The notes under the pieces were generated by a model. It was not told the DNA's origin. It was given only the letters and a program-made list of their open reading frames with translations, and did no database searches. Below, piece by piece: positions 47,147-55,867 of a DNA stretch of 64,000 nucleotides. The first letter of the stretch is position 1; each line of letters begins with the position of its first letter. The DNA is from Chlorobiaceae bacterium (GTDB taxonomy: Bacteria; Bacteroidota; Chlorobiia; Chlorobiales; Chlorobiaceae): contig JAAXXY010000011.1 in assembly GCA_013334225.1 (NCBI GenBank), forward strand, positions 1-64,000. The letters are read 5' to 3'. Made by a program: the position numbers and the translations under genes.

Positions 47147-49661
47147 TTTCTTTATCCAAATTATAACTAAGATGGCACCAAGTGTCGATAAGATCAGAAA
47201 ACGCCTCTCCGCTCCCTATCGCATGTTCAATCTTGGAAGCTACTTCAATCAAAGAAGCTTCAAGCCGCCACTGTTCATAGCGATCTTCTTTTGGGATACT
47301 TGCTATCAGCTCCCCAAAGCACGCACTTGCCGCAGCATAGTCTCCTGCCTTAGACAAGGCCGTAGCGTATAGAACAGCCTCAACAAAGTCTTTTGACTTG
47401 AATGGTCGAAGTGCTTCGAATGCCTTTTTAAGGTCACTTATACATTTTTGAAGCTCATAGGAAGTCGCTTTTAATATCACTGATGCGCAGTCGTCAATAG
47501 AAATAGATCTAGTATAGCCGTCTTGAATTGACTTCAACGCCACTCTGACAAAACCAGGGACATCCTTAAAGCCATAATGCAAGCGATCAACTGCGTGATA
47601 CAGGGCATTTCCCTCTAAACTGAGTAAGATAGAGGAAAGCCGCAGCCCGAACCCTCCGGTTCTTTCTTCTGGCACAAGACAGAGAGAGGCAAACACGTCA
47701 ATACAGTCAACGATGAAATCATCCTTCTTGTTTTCTTGGGAGTAATAAACAATCAATATCCATAGCCCTTGAATAATATGCCCACGTTTATCTTCCGGAA
47801 ATGATCTACGCCCCAAAGAATGAACAACTGATTTATGAACAAAAACATACGGGTCATTTAGCAATACGGAAAATGCATCAAAGAACAAATCGGGAAAGTT
47901 CTGTACCAAGTCATATGGAACATTCTTCCATGCTTGCACCGCACAGCCTCGAACAAGAGCACTCTCGTCCATTAAGGCACGGTACCAATCGGAGAGCACC
48001 ATTTTTAGACTTTCAACCCCAGTCAACAATTTTGAAACATGAAGGATCATGTTTCCGCGCATTTGGGTTTGATTATCTGGCAATCTCCGATAAAGGTTAA
48101 GGAACTGTTCAATTCCTTCACGCCCCTTGGATTTTGCTCCTATCGCAGCCCACTCGATCAGTGCACCTTGCAAACTGTCAATTGATGATCGTTTGTTGCG
48201 TCTATCCATTTGAGCGAGCACATCGTTAGTCAACTCCAATGAATTCGCTGTATCTACCTGCTCATACTTCTCACTGAGTGTAGCTGCCGCGCCGATCAAA
48301 TCATCAAAATGCTCGACTGCAAGCTGAGCATACTCATCCCAAGAATGCCTGAAAAACTGCCCTGAATCATCCATGTTGTTTTCGGGGTTTTCCACAGCTG
48401 CCCAAAGCAATCTTCTGAATGCTATCCTTTCTGCTATTCCTATCTGAACTTGTTCCCGATAGAGGCACTTCAACACCGAGCTATAGACTCTATAAGCTTC
48501 TTTTCTTCCGATATGATCGTTATCCTCGAGAAACGATTGGATGATCTTATCAGCTTCCTCTGGAAAACGTTTGAAGCTCTTCGAAGCTGCTTTACGAAGA
48601 TAATAAAGCACACTACTCCCCTCACTACGCTCCCCAGGAAGAAGAGTTCGCCTGCGCATCAACTTGGCGAATATGTCTATAAGATGTTTTGAAAACAATT
48701 CGTTGCTATCTATTGCAAGTATAATCTCAATAGCTACTTCGATTTTCGCTGGGTTAGCATCACTTAGAAGAATCTCAACTTCCGCACCAATCTCGGCCTG
48801 CCTTTTCTGGTAGAGCTGATGGATTGGCTCAGCATCGAGTAGCATTGGTTCAGTCCTGCCAATATGCATTCCTGGCGGCGGCGCTAAAGCCATCCATACA
48901 AAGCGACGTAAAACCTTTTTCAGGTCGATTTGGGAAAGTTCTTCCGCATTTGATAAAATCACATCTATTATTTCTGGCGATTTCTCATTATTGCTCACCA
49001 TGCGGACTGCCACTAACAGCTTTTCTTCGCGTTCTAATGAGGCCCTAAACAAAGCTTTCGCAGCAAACATTGAATACGGCAATTGCTCATAGAGAACTTC
49101 CGGCAAAAGGTGGTCGATTATTTTTCTGGTAAATGTCTCAGGAGCAAGGTTTGCAAGCTGCTCCAAACGCGGATCGTCATTTGATATGTCTTCTCTATCA
49201 AGATCATCCAAGAGATCGAGAACGAAGGATTCCTCTAAAGAAAGTTCGTAATGAAGTTTAGCGCGCGCTGCCTTTCTCTCAGACTGTTTCTGCACTCTCT
49301 TCTTTTCTTCTTGTTCGCGATCCCTTTTTCGCTTTTCAGCAGCTTTTTCCCTAGGGTCAACAAAATCCAAAATATTAGGAAAATTAACGGGAACACGTTT
49401 TTTACAATTCTTGCAGTTATTCTGGTAGAAGTCGAAAATCGAATCTTCCAGCAACCAAGAATGCATTGAGTTTTTTTTTGAAAATTTGCACTGAACCCCC
49501 ATATGCCCAATTGGAAGATCAGTTGCAGCTTCAATCATCCCCCTACCTGGAGACCTAGCGACTTCGGCATAAAAACACCAATTGCGTAAAAGCTTTATTG
49601 CTCGTAGATTACGTTGGCCAGCTTCTACTGCATCATTATAACGATCTTCAAAATCATCCAT
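47091..49661 (-). CDS. large zinc-knuckle / helical-repeat protein of unknown function
   Basis: An 856-aa protein with no recognised family. Near the N-terminus a C-x8-H-x15-C-x2-C set (CKFSKKNSMH ... NNCKNCKKRV, about residues 58-86) should bind zinc; it is followed by a very basic and acidic coiled segment (KAAEKRKRDREQEEKKRVQKQSE). The remaining 700 residues appear as helical pairs with HEAT-like spacing and no ATPase, nuclease or membrane motif. Such a protein would be a scaffold or a sensor. It overlaps the nuclease gene by 56 nt and follows the HEPN-like gene and a recombinase remnant on the same strand. Confidence 0.7.
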   Translation of the reverse strand: MDDFEDRYNDAVEAGQRNLRAIKLLRNWCFYAEVARSPGRGMIEAATDLPIGHMGVQCKFSKKNSMHSWLLEDSIFDFYQNNCKNCKKRVPVNFPNILDFVDPREKAAEKRKRDREQEEKKRVQKQSERKAARAKLHYELSLEESFVLDLLDDLDREDISNDDPRLEQLANLAPETFTRKIIDHLLPEVLYEQLPYSMFAAKALFRASLEREEKLLVAVRMVSNNEKSPEIIDVILSNAEELSQIDLKKVLRRFVWMALAPPPGMHIGRTEPMLLDAEPIHQLYQKRQAEIGAEVEILLSDANPAKIEVAIEIILAIDSNELFSKHLIDIFAKLMRRRTLLPGERSEGSSVLYYLRKAASKSFKRFPEEADKIIQSFLEDNDHIGRKEAYRVYSSVLKCLYREQVQIGIAERIAFRRLLWAAVENPENNMDDSGQFFRHSWDEYAQLAVEHFDDLIGAAATLSEKYEQVDTANSLELTNDVLAQMDRRNKRSSIDSLQGALIEWAAIGAKSKGREGIEQFLNLYRRLPDNQTQMRGNMILHVSKLLTGVESLKMVLSDWYRALMDESALVRGCAVQAWKNVPYDLVQNFPDLFFDAFSVLLNDPYVFVHKSVVHSLGRRSFPEDKRGHIIQGLWILIVYYSQENKKDDFIVDCIDVFASLCLVPEERTGGFGLRLSSILLSLEGNALYHAVDRLHYGFKDVPGFVRVALKSIQDGYTRSISIDDCASVILKATSYELQKCISDLKKAFEALRPFKSKDFVEAVLYATALSKAGDYAAASACFGELIASIPKEDRYEQWRLEASLIEVASKIEHAIGSGEAFSDLIDTWCHLSYNLDKENEERAKLRDFPSSFFFEK

Positions 49662-49670
49662 AATGAGTTA

Positions 49671-49850
49671 CTAGATAACTGTGATTATCTCGGGAACAAG
49701 ACAACAATCCACGTCATTCCTACAGCGCATATGCCTATTTTCGATTGGACATGCCTCCATTCTTTTTCTCGCACGAGCAGCTTTCAGGCCGGCCTGGTAT
49801 CGTTCCTGAATCATCTTGCATTCGAACTGTGCCACAGTACGCGTAAACAT
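49671..49850 (-). pseudogene. remnant of a serine recombinase (resolvase/invertase)
   Basis: A 59-codon frame missed by the ORF track, beginning immediately after the HEPN-like gene's stop codon and in the same frame. It reads TVAQFECKMIQERYQAGLKAARARKRM, a close match to the AEFER-LI-ERT-AGL-AARARGR segment that joins the catalytic domain to the C-terminal DNA-binding domain of serine resolvases/invertases. The catalytic serine part is absent. It shows that a transposon or invertible element was once inserted here. Confidence 0.65.
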
Positions 49851-50378
49851 TTAAGGTAGTGCGAAGTGTCGGCACTTATGTCGAATCTCTTCGAGCGCTT
49901 TCAGTATCGCTGCCAAATCCACCGATTCACCGCGAAATGAAAGAGTTTTCGTCATAGGATTATAACCACGATGAAGATTGGCTGGGTTGTGTCCCCAGAT
50001 GGATTCGAATGGATCGATTCTCGTATCCATATATACCGCTGAACAATTTTTCTCGAACCACTTTTCGATTCGCTCGTCGTAGTGCTCAAAATGATTTCTT
50101 ATTTTGCGATCAGAAAGCAGATTGTGGTCATCGACGTTGAGTAGCATCCGCAAGATTTTGCCTCGTGCCTCAGACGTCTTTCGCTGGGGCCAGAGAATTT
50201 TCGAGACATTTGCGGCGGCGACGAGGATCGATTGGATCGCACTCCAGGGCTCAATCGGGTCAAAGTGATCTTCGCAAGTCACAAGGCGTTCAGCCGCCCG
50301 TTCTGCAATCTTTGACTGCAAAACGATCTCACTGATAAAGACCAGCTCCTCAAGTGCTTTCATCTGACTATTACCCAT
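49851..50378 (-). CDS. HEPN-like protein (putative ribonuclease)
   Basis: A 175-aa, entirely helical protein with the motif RKIRNHFEHYDERIEKW. The RNHFEH part fits the R-x4-6-H catalytic motif of HEPN-superfamily RNases, found in toxin-antitoxin, abortive infection and CRISPR-associated systems. No signal peptide or membrane segment. Related RNHFEH-containing proteins are often annotated simply as hypothetical, so a toxin function is an inference. It lies upstream of the zinc-knuckle protein on the same strand, separated by the recombinase remnant, and may be cotranscribed with it. Confidence 0.6.
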   Translation of the reverse strand: MGNSQMKALEELVFISEIVLQSKIAERAAERLVTCEDHFDPIEPWSAIQSILVAAANVSKILWPQRKTSEARGKILRMLLNVDDHNLLSDRKIRNHFEHYDERIEKWFEKNCSAVYMDTRIDPFESIWGHNPANLHRGYNPMTKTLSFRGESVDLAAILKALEEIRHKCRHFALP

Positions 50379-50602
50379 GATTCATATTCCCCGCGAGTAC
50401 AGCTGTCATGCCGGATTTTTCAGAATGAAATCTATTACTTGTTATGCCATATGTCAACATAAACAGATTTATACTCTATTCTGACATGAATCAGGTATGA
50501 TCCTGACATCAGGTTAGGGTATAGTTCAGATTGACATATTTTTTACTCCCCAAGTCAACCTTCAGTCCCGCCCACCCCCAAAAAAGCATCGGTCAGCAGG
50601 GT

Positions 50603-51238
50603 TTACTTTATGCGGGTGTTCGGTTTATAGTCGATGATTTCCGCTCCTTTCTCCTGTACCTTCTCACATGCCTTGTTCACTTCTTTTTCCGAACGGTCCC
50701 CGACGCCATTTCTTACGAACTTCACCTGATAATTTCTTTTCAGCGCTTCCAATGTCGTTTCCAGGACACATTGATCAGCATAGACACCAGTCACAACCAG
50801 TCTGTTCACCTGATGATCGACCAGATATTTTTCAAATTCCTTGTTGCTGAACGCATCGGTATTTTTTTTTGAAAAAACGGCAGTGCCGCTGACCCTGATT
50901 TTGCTGTAAATATTGGCACCCAGGCTTCCTTCCATGGCAGCATGACGCCGGATCCTGTTACCAAGAGCAAACCGTGGAAACTCACTTTTCACATAGATGA
51001 TGAGCTGACCGCTTTTTTCGAACTCGTCGATAAGGCTGTTCACGACTGCGGTAACGCCCGGAATCTGCTCTTTATTTATCGGCGCCTTCCCTTTTTCATC
51101 AAGAAAATCCTCCTGCATATCGAGGACAAGCAACGCCGTCTTCGGATGCTCATATTGCTGGATGGGATTTCCTCCGGCTACAAAGCTGAATCCGGAGATC
51201 ATCATAAAAATCGCCATCATGAGCATAAACCGTTTCAT
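50603..51238 (-). CDS. secreted isochorismatase-family hydrolase
   Basis: A 211-aa protein of the cysteine-hydrolase (isochorismatase/nicotinamidase) family with the catalytic triad: Asp in LDMQEDF, Lys in FSKKNTDAF and Cys in VYADQCVLET. Unusually it has an N-terminal signal peptide (FMLMMAIFMMISGFSFVAGG), so it should act in the periplasm. Substrate unknown; nicotinamidase or a related amidase. It lies alone after the accessory region. Confidence 0.85.
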   Translation of the reverse strand: MKRFMLMMAIFMMISGFSFVAGGNPIQQYEHPKTALLVLDMQEDFLDEKGKAPINKEQIPGVTAVVNSLIDEFEKSGQLIIYVKSEFPRFALGNRIRRHAAMEGSLGANIYSKIRVSGTAVFSKKNTDAFSNKEFEKYLVDHQVNRLVVTGVYADQCVLETTLEALKRNYQVKFVRNGVGDRSEKEVNKACEKVQEKGAEIIDYKPNTRIK

Positions 51239-51747
51239 ATCACCCTCCTTTGGAAAATAGATTACCTTCGACCGCCTGAGCCTTCCGTCAGGTCAACCTG
51301 AACATGCCGGGAACAGGATGAATGCAGAGCGATTTTTTCATCAATCCGCCGTATCAGATCCTGAACAAATCCGGAAAACCGCTGAGCAACCGGTTCAGAA
51401 TTACCCATTCCCGACAAGTGCTGGTTTTCGTATGTTCATGAAATATAGGCAAGTAATTTGCATTCATAAGATAGAAAACCACGAAAAAAGACGTCTTTCC
51501 TGCCGTGCGTGAATAACTCTCATCAGGGTACCCTTTGAAGAAGTAAGAATTGCCGGTGTTGAATACCGGTTTTATTCATGCTAACCCTCATAACAATAAT
51601 AACTTGAATGGCGACGTAATCATTTGAAATGAATACGCTTTTATCTATTTTAATTCATCGGAGATATACTTTCCCGACCGGCATATTTCCTGCTCTTCCG
51701 CAATCCTGAAAGCAAGCGCGCATTTCAAATCCTGATCAGTAAATACC
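51239..51747. other. intergenic region without recognised genes
   Basis: About 509 bases. The frame at 51318 is not convincing. There is a weak hairpin (CCGGT-gttgaat-ACCGG followed by TTTT) near 51553, which could end a plus-strand transcript that I cannot identify. Promoters of the isochorismatase and methyltransferase genes must lie here. Confidence 0.4.
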
Positions 51748-52653
51748 ATGGATGCAAGTACCAAGAACCGGTTGATCGATGCAGGACTCAGGACTGCCGA
51801 CTCCGGTATCGCTGACGAAGACGAGATATGGTCACATTACAGCAATGACAAGGTAGATATCGGTGAACGGCTGGCCAGCGTTATACGCACCCTGCATGCC
51901 GCAAACCCCCTCACGAGGAAATTGCGGGCGCTTTCCCTCGGTTCAAGCAGTGAGCCGCAGTTCCGGATTCTCGAAACCGCTTTTCGCGGGGGACTTTATC
52001 TGTTCGATATCGACCAGAAAGCGCTGGACATCGTAGAAGAAAGAATACGAAGGCAATATACCGATCATATTTCTACCATACAGGGTGATTATACCGGCAT
52101 CTCTCGGAACAGGGAGTACTGCAGAAATTTTCTCTCGGAGAAGCTCGATAACCGGAAAGTCGATCTGATAACCCTTCACCACTCATTGTACTATTGTGCG
52201 GAAGAATCCTGGTGTGGTCTTTTTGAAGAATTGCTCAGGCAATTCCTGGCCCATGAAGGGGCCGTTCATGCAGTGCTGATGGCAAACAGCAGTAACGACA
52301 AGCGTACTACAACATGGCTTTACAATCACTTCGCAGGTAAATTTTTCGGAGTCCGGAATAATCAGAGCCTGCCGGCATTGAAAAAGGAACTTGAACAATC
52401 ACGAATGTTCAGCAATTCACAGATCATGATCAGTACAAGCAACGTGAAATTTTTCGTGAACGACTTCGAAAAATTCATGAAAGTGATCTGGATGATTCTG
52501 CTGCACCCGAACGTTCATCGTTACAACGATGCGCAGAAAGAAGAAATCATCTCGTTTATCATCGACAACTTCTGGCTGAAAGGACAACCATTGCTGCAGA
52601 AACAGCATCACCTGGTGATTTATCGGGGTATGGATTTCAAAGGGATCATTTAA
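51748..52653 (+). CDS. SAM-dependent methyltransferase-like protein
   Basis: A 301-aa protein with a Rossmann-like SAM-binding region: LRALSLGSSSEPQFRILETAF (motif I variant with GSSSEP), YLFDIDQKALDIVEERI (acidic loop), TIQGDYTG and VDLITLHHSLYYC. The C-terminal half is less conserved and ends HHLVIYRGMDFKG. Motif I is GSSS in place of GxGxG, so activity is probable but not certain. Substrate unknown. Stand-alone gene. Confidence 0.72.
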   Translation: MDASTKNRLIDAGLRTADSGIADEDEIWSHYSNDKVDIGERLASVIRTLHAANPLTRKLRALSLGSSSEPQFRILETAFRGGLYLFDIDQKALDIVEERIRRQYTDHISTIQGDYTGISRNREYCRNFLSEKLDNRKVDLITLHHSLYYCAEESWCGLFEELLRQFLAHEGAVHAVLMANSSNDKRTTTWLYNHFAGKFFGVRNNQSLPALKKELEQSRMFSNSQIMISTSNVKFFVNDFEKFMKVIWMILLHPNVHRYNDAQKEEIISFIIDNFWLKGQPLLQKQHHLVIYRGMDFKGII

Positions 52654-52722
52654 TCTCTAAGAGCAAGAGCAATGCTGCTATCCCGCTCTCCTCCTGACCC
52701 GAGCGGAATCTTGTCCGAACAG

Positions 52723-53196
52723 CTATCGCAGAGCCTGGATCAATGCAGGCAGAACAACAATGAGCAGCAGAAAGGTCAATGCCGGGCGCATGAGATTGAC
52801 CGGCCTGAGATTACCGAGCACAAAAGCCGTTACGACATGGTTCACCGCCGAAAAAGTAAAGAAAGTCAGCATGACAAGCACGATTGTAGCATCTGCATAT
52901 TTACCCCAGTTCGAAAGATAGATAAAACAGGCCACACAGGCCATTGCGGCATTTGCAAGTCCTGACTGGATCTGGTAAGCCCGGTTGTGTGGATAACCGA
53001 TTTTCCTCGAAGCGGCTTCGCCAAGGAAAAGCGATTCAAAAGCAGTAGTTCCCGACATGATCATGACAATGAACAGTCCAAGGATATGAAATCGTGATAC
53101 AGGAGACGAACCGTAATAGTATGAAAAAAATATAGCCGCTGAGACACCAAACGGACGAACCCATTCCATTACCGAGACCAGTTGCCTTTTTTTCAT
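52723..53196 (-). CDS. multi-pass membrane protein of unknown function
   Basis: A 157-aa protein with about five hydrophobic helices: FGVSAAIFFSYYYG, HILGLFIVMIMSGTTAFESLFLG, SGLANAAMACVACFIYLSNW, ADATIVLVMLTFFTFSAVNHVVTAFV and PALTFLLLIVVLPAL. A conserved-looking NRAYQIQSG and NHVVT motif are visible. Similar small integral proteins of unassigned DUF families occur in many bacteria. No partner in the neighbourhood. Confidence 0.65.
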   Translation of the reverse strand: MKKRQLVSVMEWVRPFGVSAAIFFSYYYGSSPVSRFHILGLFIVMIMSGTTAFESLFLGEAASRKIGYPHNRAYQIQSGLANAAMACVACFIYLSNWGKYADATIVLVMLTFFTFSAVNHVVTAFVLGNLRPVNLMRPALTFLLLIVVLPALIQALR

Positions 53197-53253
53197 CGCA
53201 GAGAATGATTATTTGGTGTAGCAGAAGGACAGATGAAATTCATCCGCCATTGT

Positions 53254-53336
53254 TATTACTCCAGCGATTTAATGTATTATACGTTTTAGCGCATATTGTC
53301 ATTCTGAGGCCGATGCAGTCGGATGAAGAATCCATC
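53254..53336 (+). repeat. truncated copy of the TTATTRCTCCGG element
   Basis: TTATTACTCCAGCGATTTAAT ... TTGTCATTCTGAGGCCGATGCAGTCGG-ATGAAGAATCCAT matches the left half of the 26.7-kb copy and then stops just at the central hairpin. The remainder is absent, and the convergent cation transporter gene begins 12 bases on. Confidence 0.75.
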
Positions 53337-53348
53337 AGCCAACCTCTT

Positions 53349-54293
53349 TCATCCGGAAACCGGTCCCCTAAGATTTTTTCCGTTATGAACCTCTACCGTA
53401 ATATGCACAAGTTCTTCATGAACGCTGAGGATCCGTTTGAAATAATCAGAATTTGCCTCTTCACTTGAAAATAATGATAAAATACAGGAGTACTTTCCCT
53501 TACCGACCCGCCATACATGAATGTCTGTTATTTCCGCTTTAATCCGACTTTCCCCTATAGCCTCATGTATTTCAGCAACAACAGGTGCATCCATTTCCGC
53601 GTCGAGCAGAATACGTCCCGAATCACGCAACAAACCGAAAGCCCAGACAGTAACGAGAACCGCTCCGGTAATTCCCATGAGAGGATCGAGCCAGTTCGCC
53701 CCCCAGTATTTTCCGCCGACCAATGCAACTATTGCGAGAACTGATGTCGCCGCATCTGAAAGCACATGGATATATGCGGATCGAAGGTTCAAATCGTGAT
53801 GGTGGTCATCATGTCCATGATGTTCATGGTGATGATGCTCGTGAGAATGATCATCCTTGAGCAGCCAGGCACAAACCAGATTGATCATCAGGCCTGCAAA
53901 AGCGATTGCAATTGCCTGAACGTAATGTATGGGCGAGGGGGAAAGCAGACGTTCAACGGATTGAAATAGCATCAGGCAGGCAATTATTACGAGAAATATG
54001 GCGCTCGTATATCCTCCAAGCACTTCTATTTTCCATGTTCCAAAAGAGAAACGGGTATCCCGTGCAAAATAACGTGCCGCCTTGTAAGCCATAACTGACA
54101 ATCCGAGCGCGAGAGCGTGAGAGCTCATATGCCAGCCATCGGCAAGCAGTGCCATTGAATTGAAAAGCCATCCTCCGGATATCTCGGCAACCATCATAAC
54201 AATGGTCAGCAAAACCGCCCATCGGGTTTTTTTTTCACCTAAAGGATTACCTTCATCAAAAATATGGGGATGCGGAAGATCAAAAACAGACAT
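53349..54293 (-). CDS. cation diffusion facilitator (CDF) metal exporter, DmeF-like
   Basis: A 314-aa inner-membrane antiporter with six helices. Metal-site residues are in ALLADGWHMSSHALALG and LSDAATSVLAIVALVGGKYWGANWLDP (HD type pairs), and a very histidine-rich cytoplasmic loop (DDHSHEHHHHEHHGHDDHHHD) lies between helices IV and V. The N-terminal position of PHIFDEGNP and the loop are typical of DmeF/ZitB-like exporters for Co, Ni or Zn. The C-terminal cytoplasmic domain is present. Confidence 0.9.
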   Translation of the reverse strand: MSVFDLPHPHIFDEGNPLGEKKTRWAVLLTIVMMVAEISGGWLFNSMALLADGWHMSSHALALGLSVMAYKAARYFARDTRFSFGTWKIEVLGGYTSAIFLVIIACLMLFQSVERLLSPSPIHYVQAIAIAFAGLMINLVCAWLLKDDHSHEHHHHEHHGHDDHHHDLNLRSAYIHVLSDAATSVLAIVALVGGKYWGANWLDPLMGITGAVLVTVWAFGLLRDSGRILLDAEMDAPVVAEIHEAIGESRIKAEITDIHVWRVGKGKYSCILSLFSSEEANSDYFKRILSVHEELVHITVEVHNGKNLRGPVSG

Positions 54294-54600
54294 GGCCGGG
54301 TTTCTCTTTCAGGGTTTCCTGTCTCTTTATCGAAAACACTCGGGAAAAAATATAAACGAAAGTTTCTGTTGCCATTCAAAAGGCACAAGAATCAGCCTGA
54401 TATGAATCCTGAATAAATTCATTTTATATCGCCTGAATAACGACCGCTTGCGGCGTATTACTTTAAGTAAATCAAGTATTATTTAAAATTTATTACGTTA
54501 ATTCTACAAATAATTAAAAATTATTTTAAAATAATAGTATTATTACTTTAAATAACACTTTGCATGCTGATGTATTTTATATGTCTCTAATTTTAATATT
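54294..54600. promoter_or_regulatory. AT-rich regulatory region of the LuxR-type regulator gene
   Basis: About 307 bases, markedly AT-rich, with two copies of the 15-mer TATTACTTTAARTAA (54456..54470 and 54541..54555), each a near-palindrome TTACTTTAARTAA, spaced by 85 bases. The arrangement suggests an autoregulated promoter for the regulator that begins at 54601. Confidence 0.5.
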
Positions 54601-55827
54601 ATGGCATCTGTCAGACAGCAGAAACTGAAGATTACTGAAAAAAGCCATTGGATCAATTATCATCCGGAAGCGGGATATAAAAAACATGCAAGGCTGCTTG
54701 ATAATGACATTGTCCACACATGGATAGACTCAGAAAAAGATGTGGTTCTCGATTTTCTGGATACCGAGCTTTTACAGACAGTGCTTTCCGAAGCCGGACT
54801 TATTGACAAGCAGTTCCATATCATTTTTGACCTCAACCATGTGTCCGATATATCTTACCGGTACAAGCTCGGAATAACCGAGCTGCTCTTTCACTGGGAA
54901 CCTTACCTTGGGAGTATCTGCTTCTTCAACATTTGTCCCTCGATGTTGACGGTCGTTCGGTCGTTTGCATATATCGCCCCTGAAAAAATCTGCGTCTTCC
55001 AGTCTTTCAGCTATAAAGAGGCATTGCAGAATATCATGTCATTCAAGGCCGGCGACAATTATGCTGAAAAATCCTCAATTGTCAATACTCTCGATTCTTC
55101 GGATCCAAAGAAGCAGTTCCTGAGCGCCGTTACAAAAATCTCATGGCTCAACATGCTTGATGTCCAGATACCGATACCTGCTCCCGACAGTATATACTTT
55201 GAATTTTTTCAGGCGCTCGAAGCCTTGCGCCTCGATCTTATGGCTAAAGACGATGAAAATGAAAAAGAAATAAAATTGCTAAAACAGGATTGCGAAAACC
55301 GTATAACTCAAATGAACATAAAAATGAACGCACAATCAGAAGTAAACAAAAAGACCGTTCAGGACCTGAAAAAAGAAGTTGCGGAACTGAGAACAACAGT
55401 TGCGACACAGGATATGGAATTGACAAGAATTTCCACAGCGATAGCGGAAAAAACCGGCAAACTCAGAAAACTTCTCGATCAGATCTCTGTACTTGATATC
55501 GAACCTTCCCTAAAATATTCAATGACGAATTCCTGCCTGAGCCTTATAGAAACCCAGACTATCGAAAAAAGGCTTGATGTGGAACTGACAGAATCCGATT
55601 CTGTTTTCCTTTCCAAACTTCAGAAAAAGCATCCCAATCTCAACCAGAGGGAAATGAGAATCGCTCTCTTTGTCAAACTCAACCATGACACGAAAGATAT
55701 TGCAACCTCTCTGGGCATTTCGACAAGGGGAATGGAAAGTATCCGCTACAGGATGCATAAAAAGCTGGGACTTGGCAAACACCAGTCAATAAAAACGTAT
55801 CTTTCCGATGTAGTGATGGGCATGTAG
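54601..55827 (+). CDS. coiled-coil protein with LuxR-type HTH domain
   Basis: A 408-aa protein. Residues 1 to about 150 form a globular domain with a STAS-like look (VVLDFLDTELLQTVL, IIFDLNHVSDISYRYKLGI), 215-305 are a long coiled coil (KQDCENRITQMN ... QDMELTRISTAIAEKTGKLRKLLDQ), and the C-terminus is a LuxR-type HTH (LNQREMRIALFVKLNHDTKDIATSLGISTRGMESIRYRMHKKLGL). This layout of a cytoplasmic coil plus HTH resembles regulators common in Bacteroidota/Chlorobi. DNA target likely includes its own promoter. Confidence 0.8.
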   Translation: MASVRQQKLKITEKSHWINYHPEAGYKKHARLLDNDIVHTWIDSEKDVVLDFLDTELLQTVLSEAGLIDKQFHIIFDLNHVSDISYRYKLGITELLFHWEPYLGSICFFNICPSMLTVVRSFAYIAPEKICVFQSFSYKEALQNIMSFKAGDNYAEKSSIVNTLDSSDPKKQFLSAVTKISWLNMLDVQIPIPAPDSIYFEFFQALEALRLDLMAKDDENEKEIKLLKQDCENRITQMNIKMNAQSEVNKKTVQDLKKEVAELRTTVATQDMELTRISTAIAEKTGKLRKLLDQISVLDIEPSLKYSMTNSCLSLIETQTIEKRLDVELTESDSVFLSKLQKKHPNLNQREMRIALFVKLNHDTKDIATSLGISTRGMESIRYRMHKKLGLGKHQSIKTYLSDVVMGM

Positions 55828-55867
55828 AAAAAATAAAAACTTTTTTTCCTGGAACACTCAAAAATGT

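Noticed and set aside
49614-49859. 81-aa plus-strand ORF
   Set aside because: Antisense to the recombinase remnant; no protein-like features.
51318-51512. 64-aa ORF
   Set aside because: No ribosome binding site and no protein-like pattern; left as uncertain intergenic sequence.
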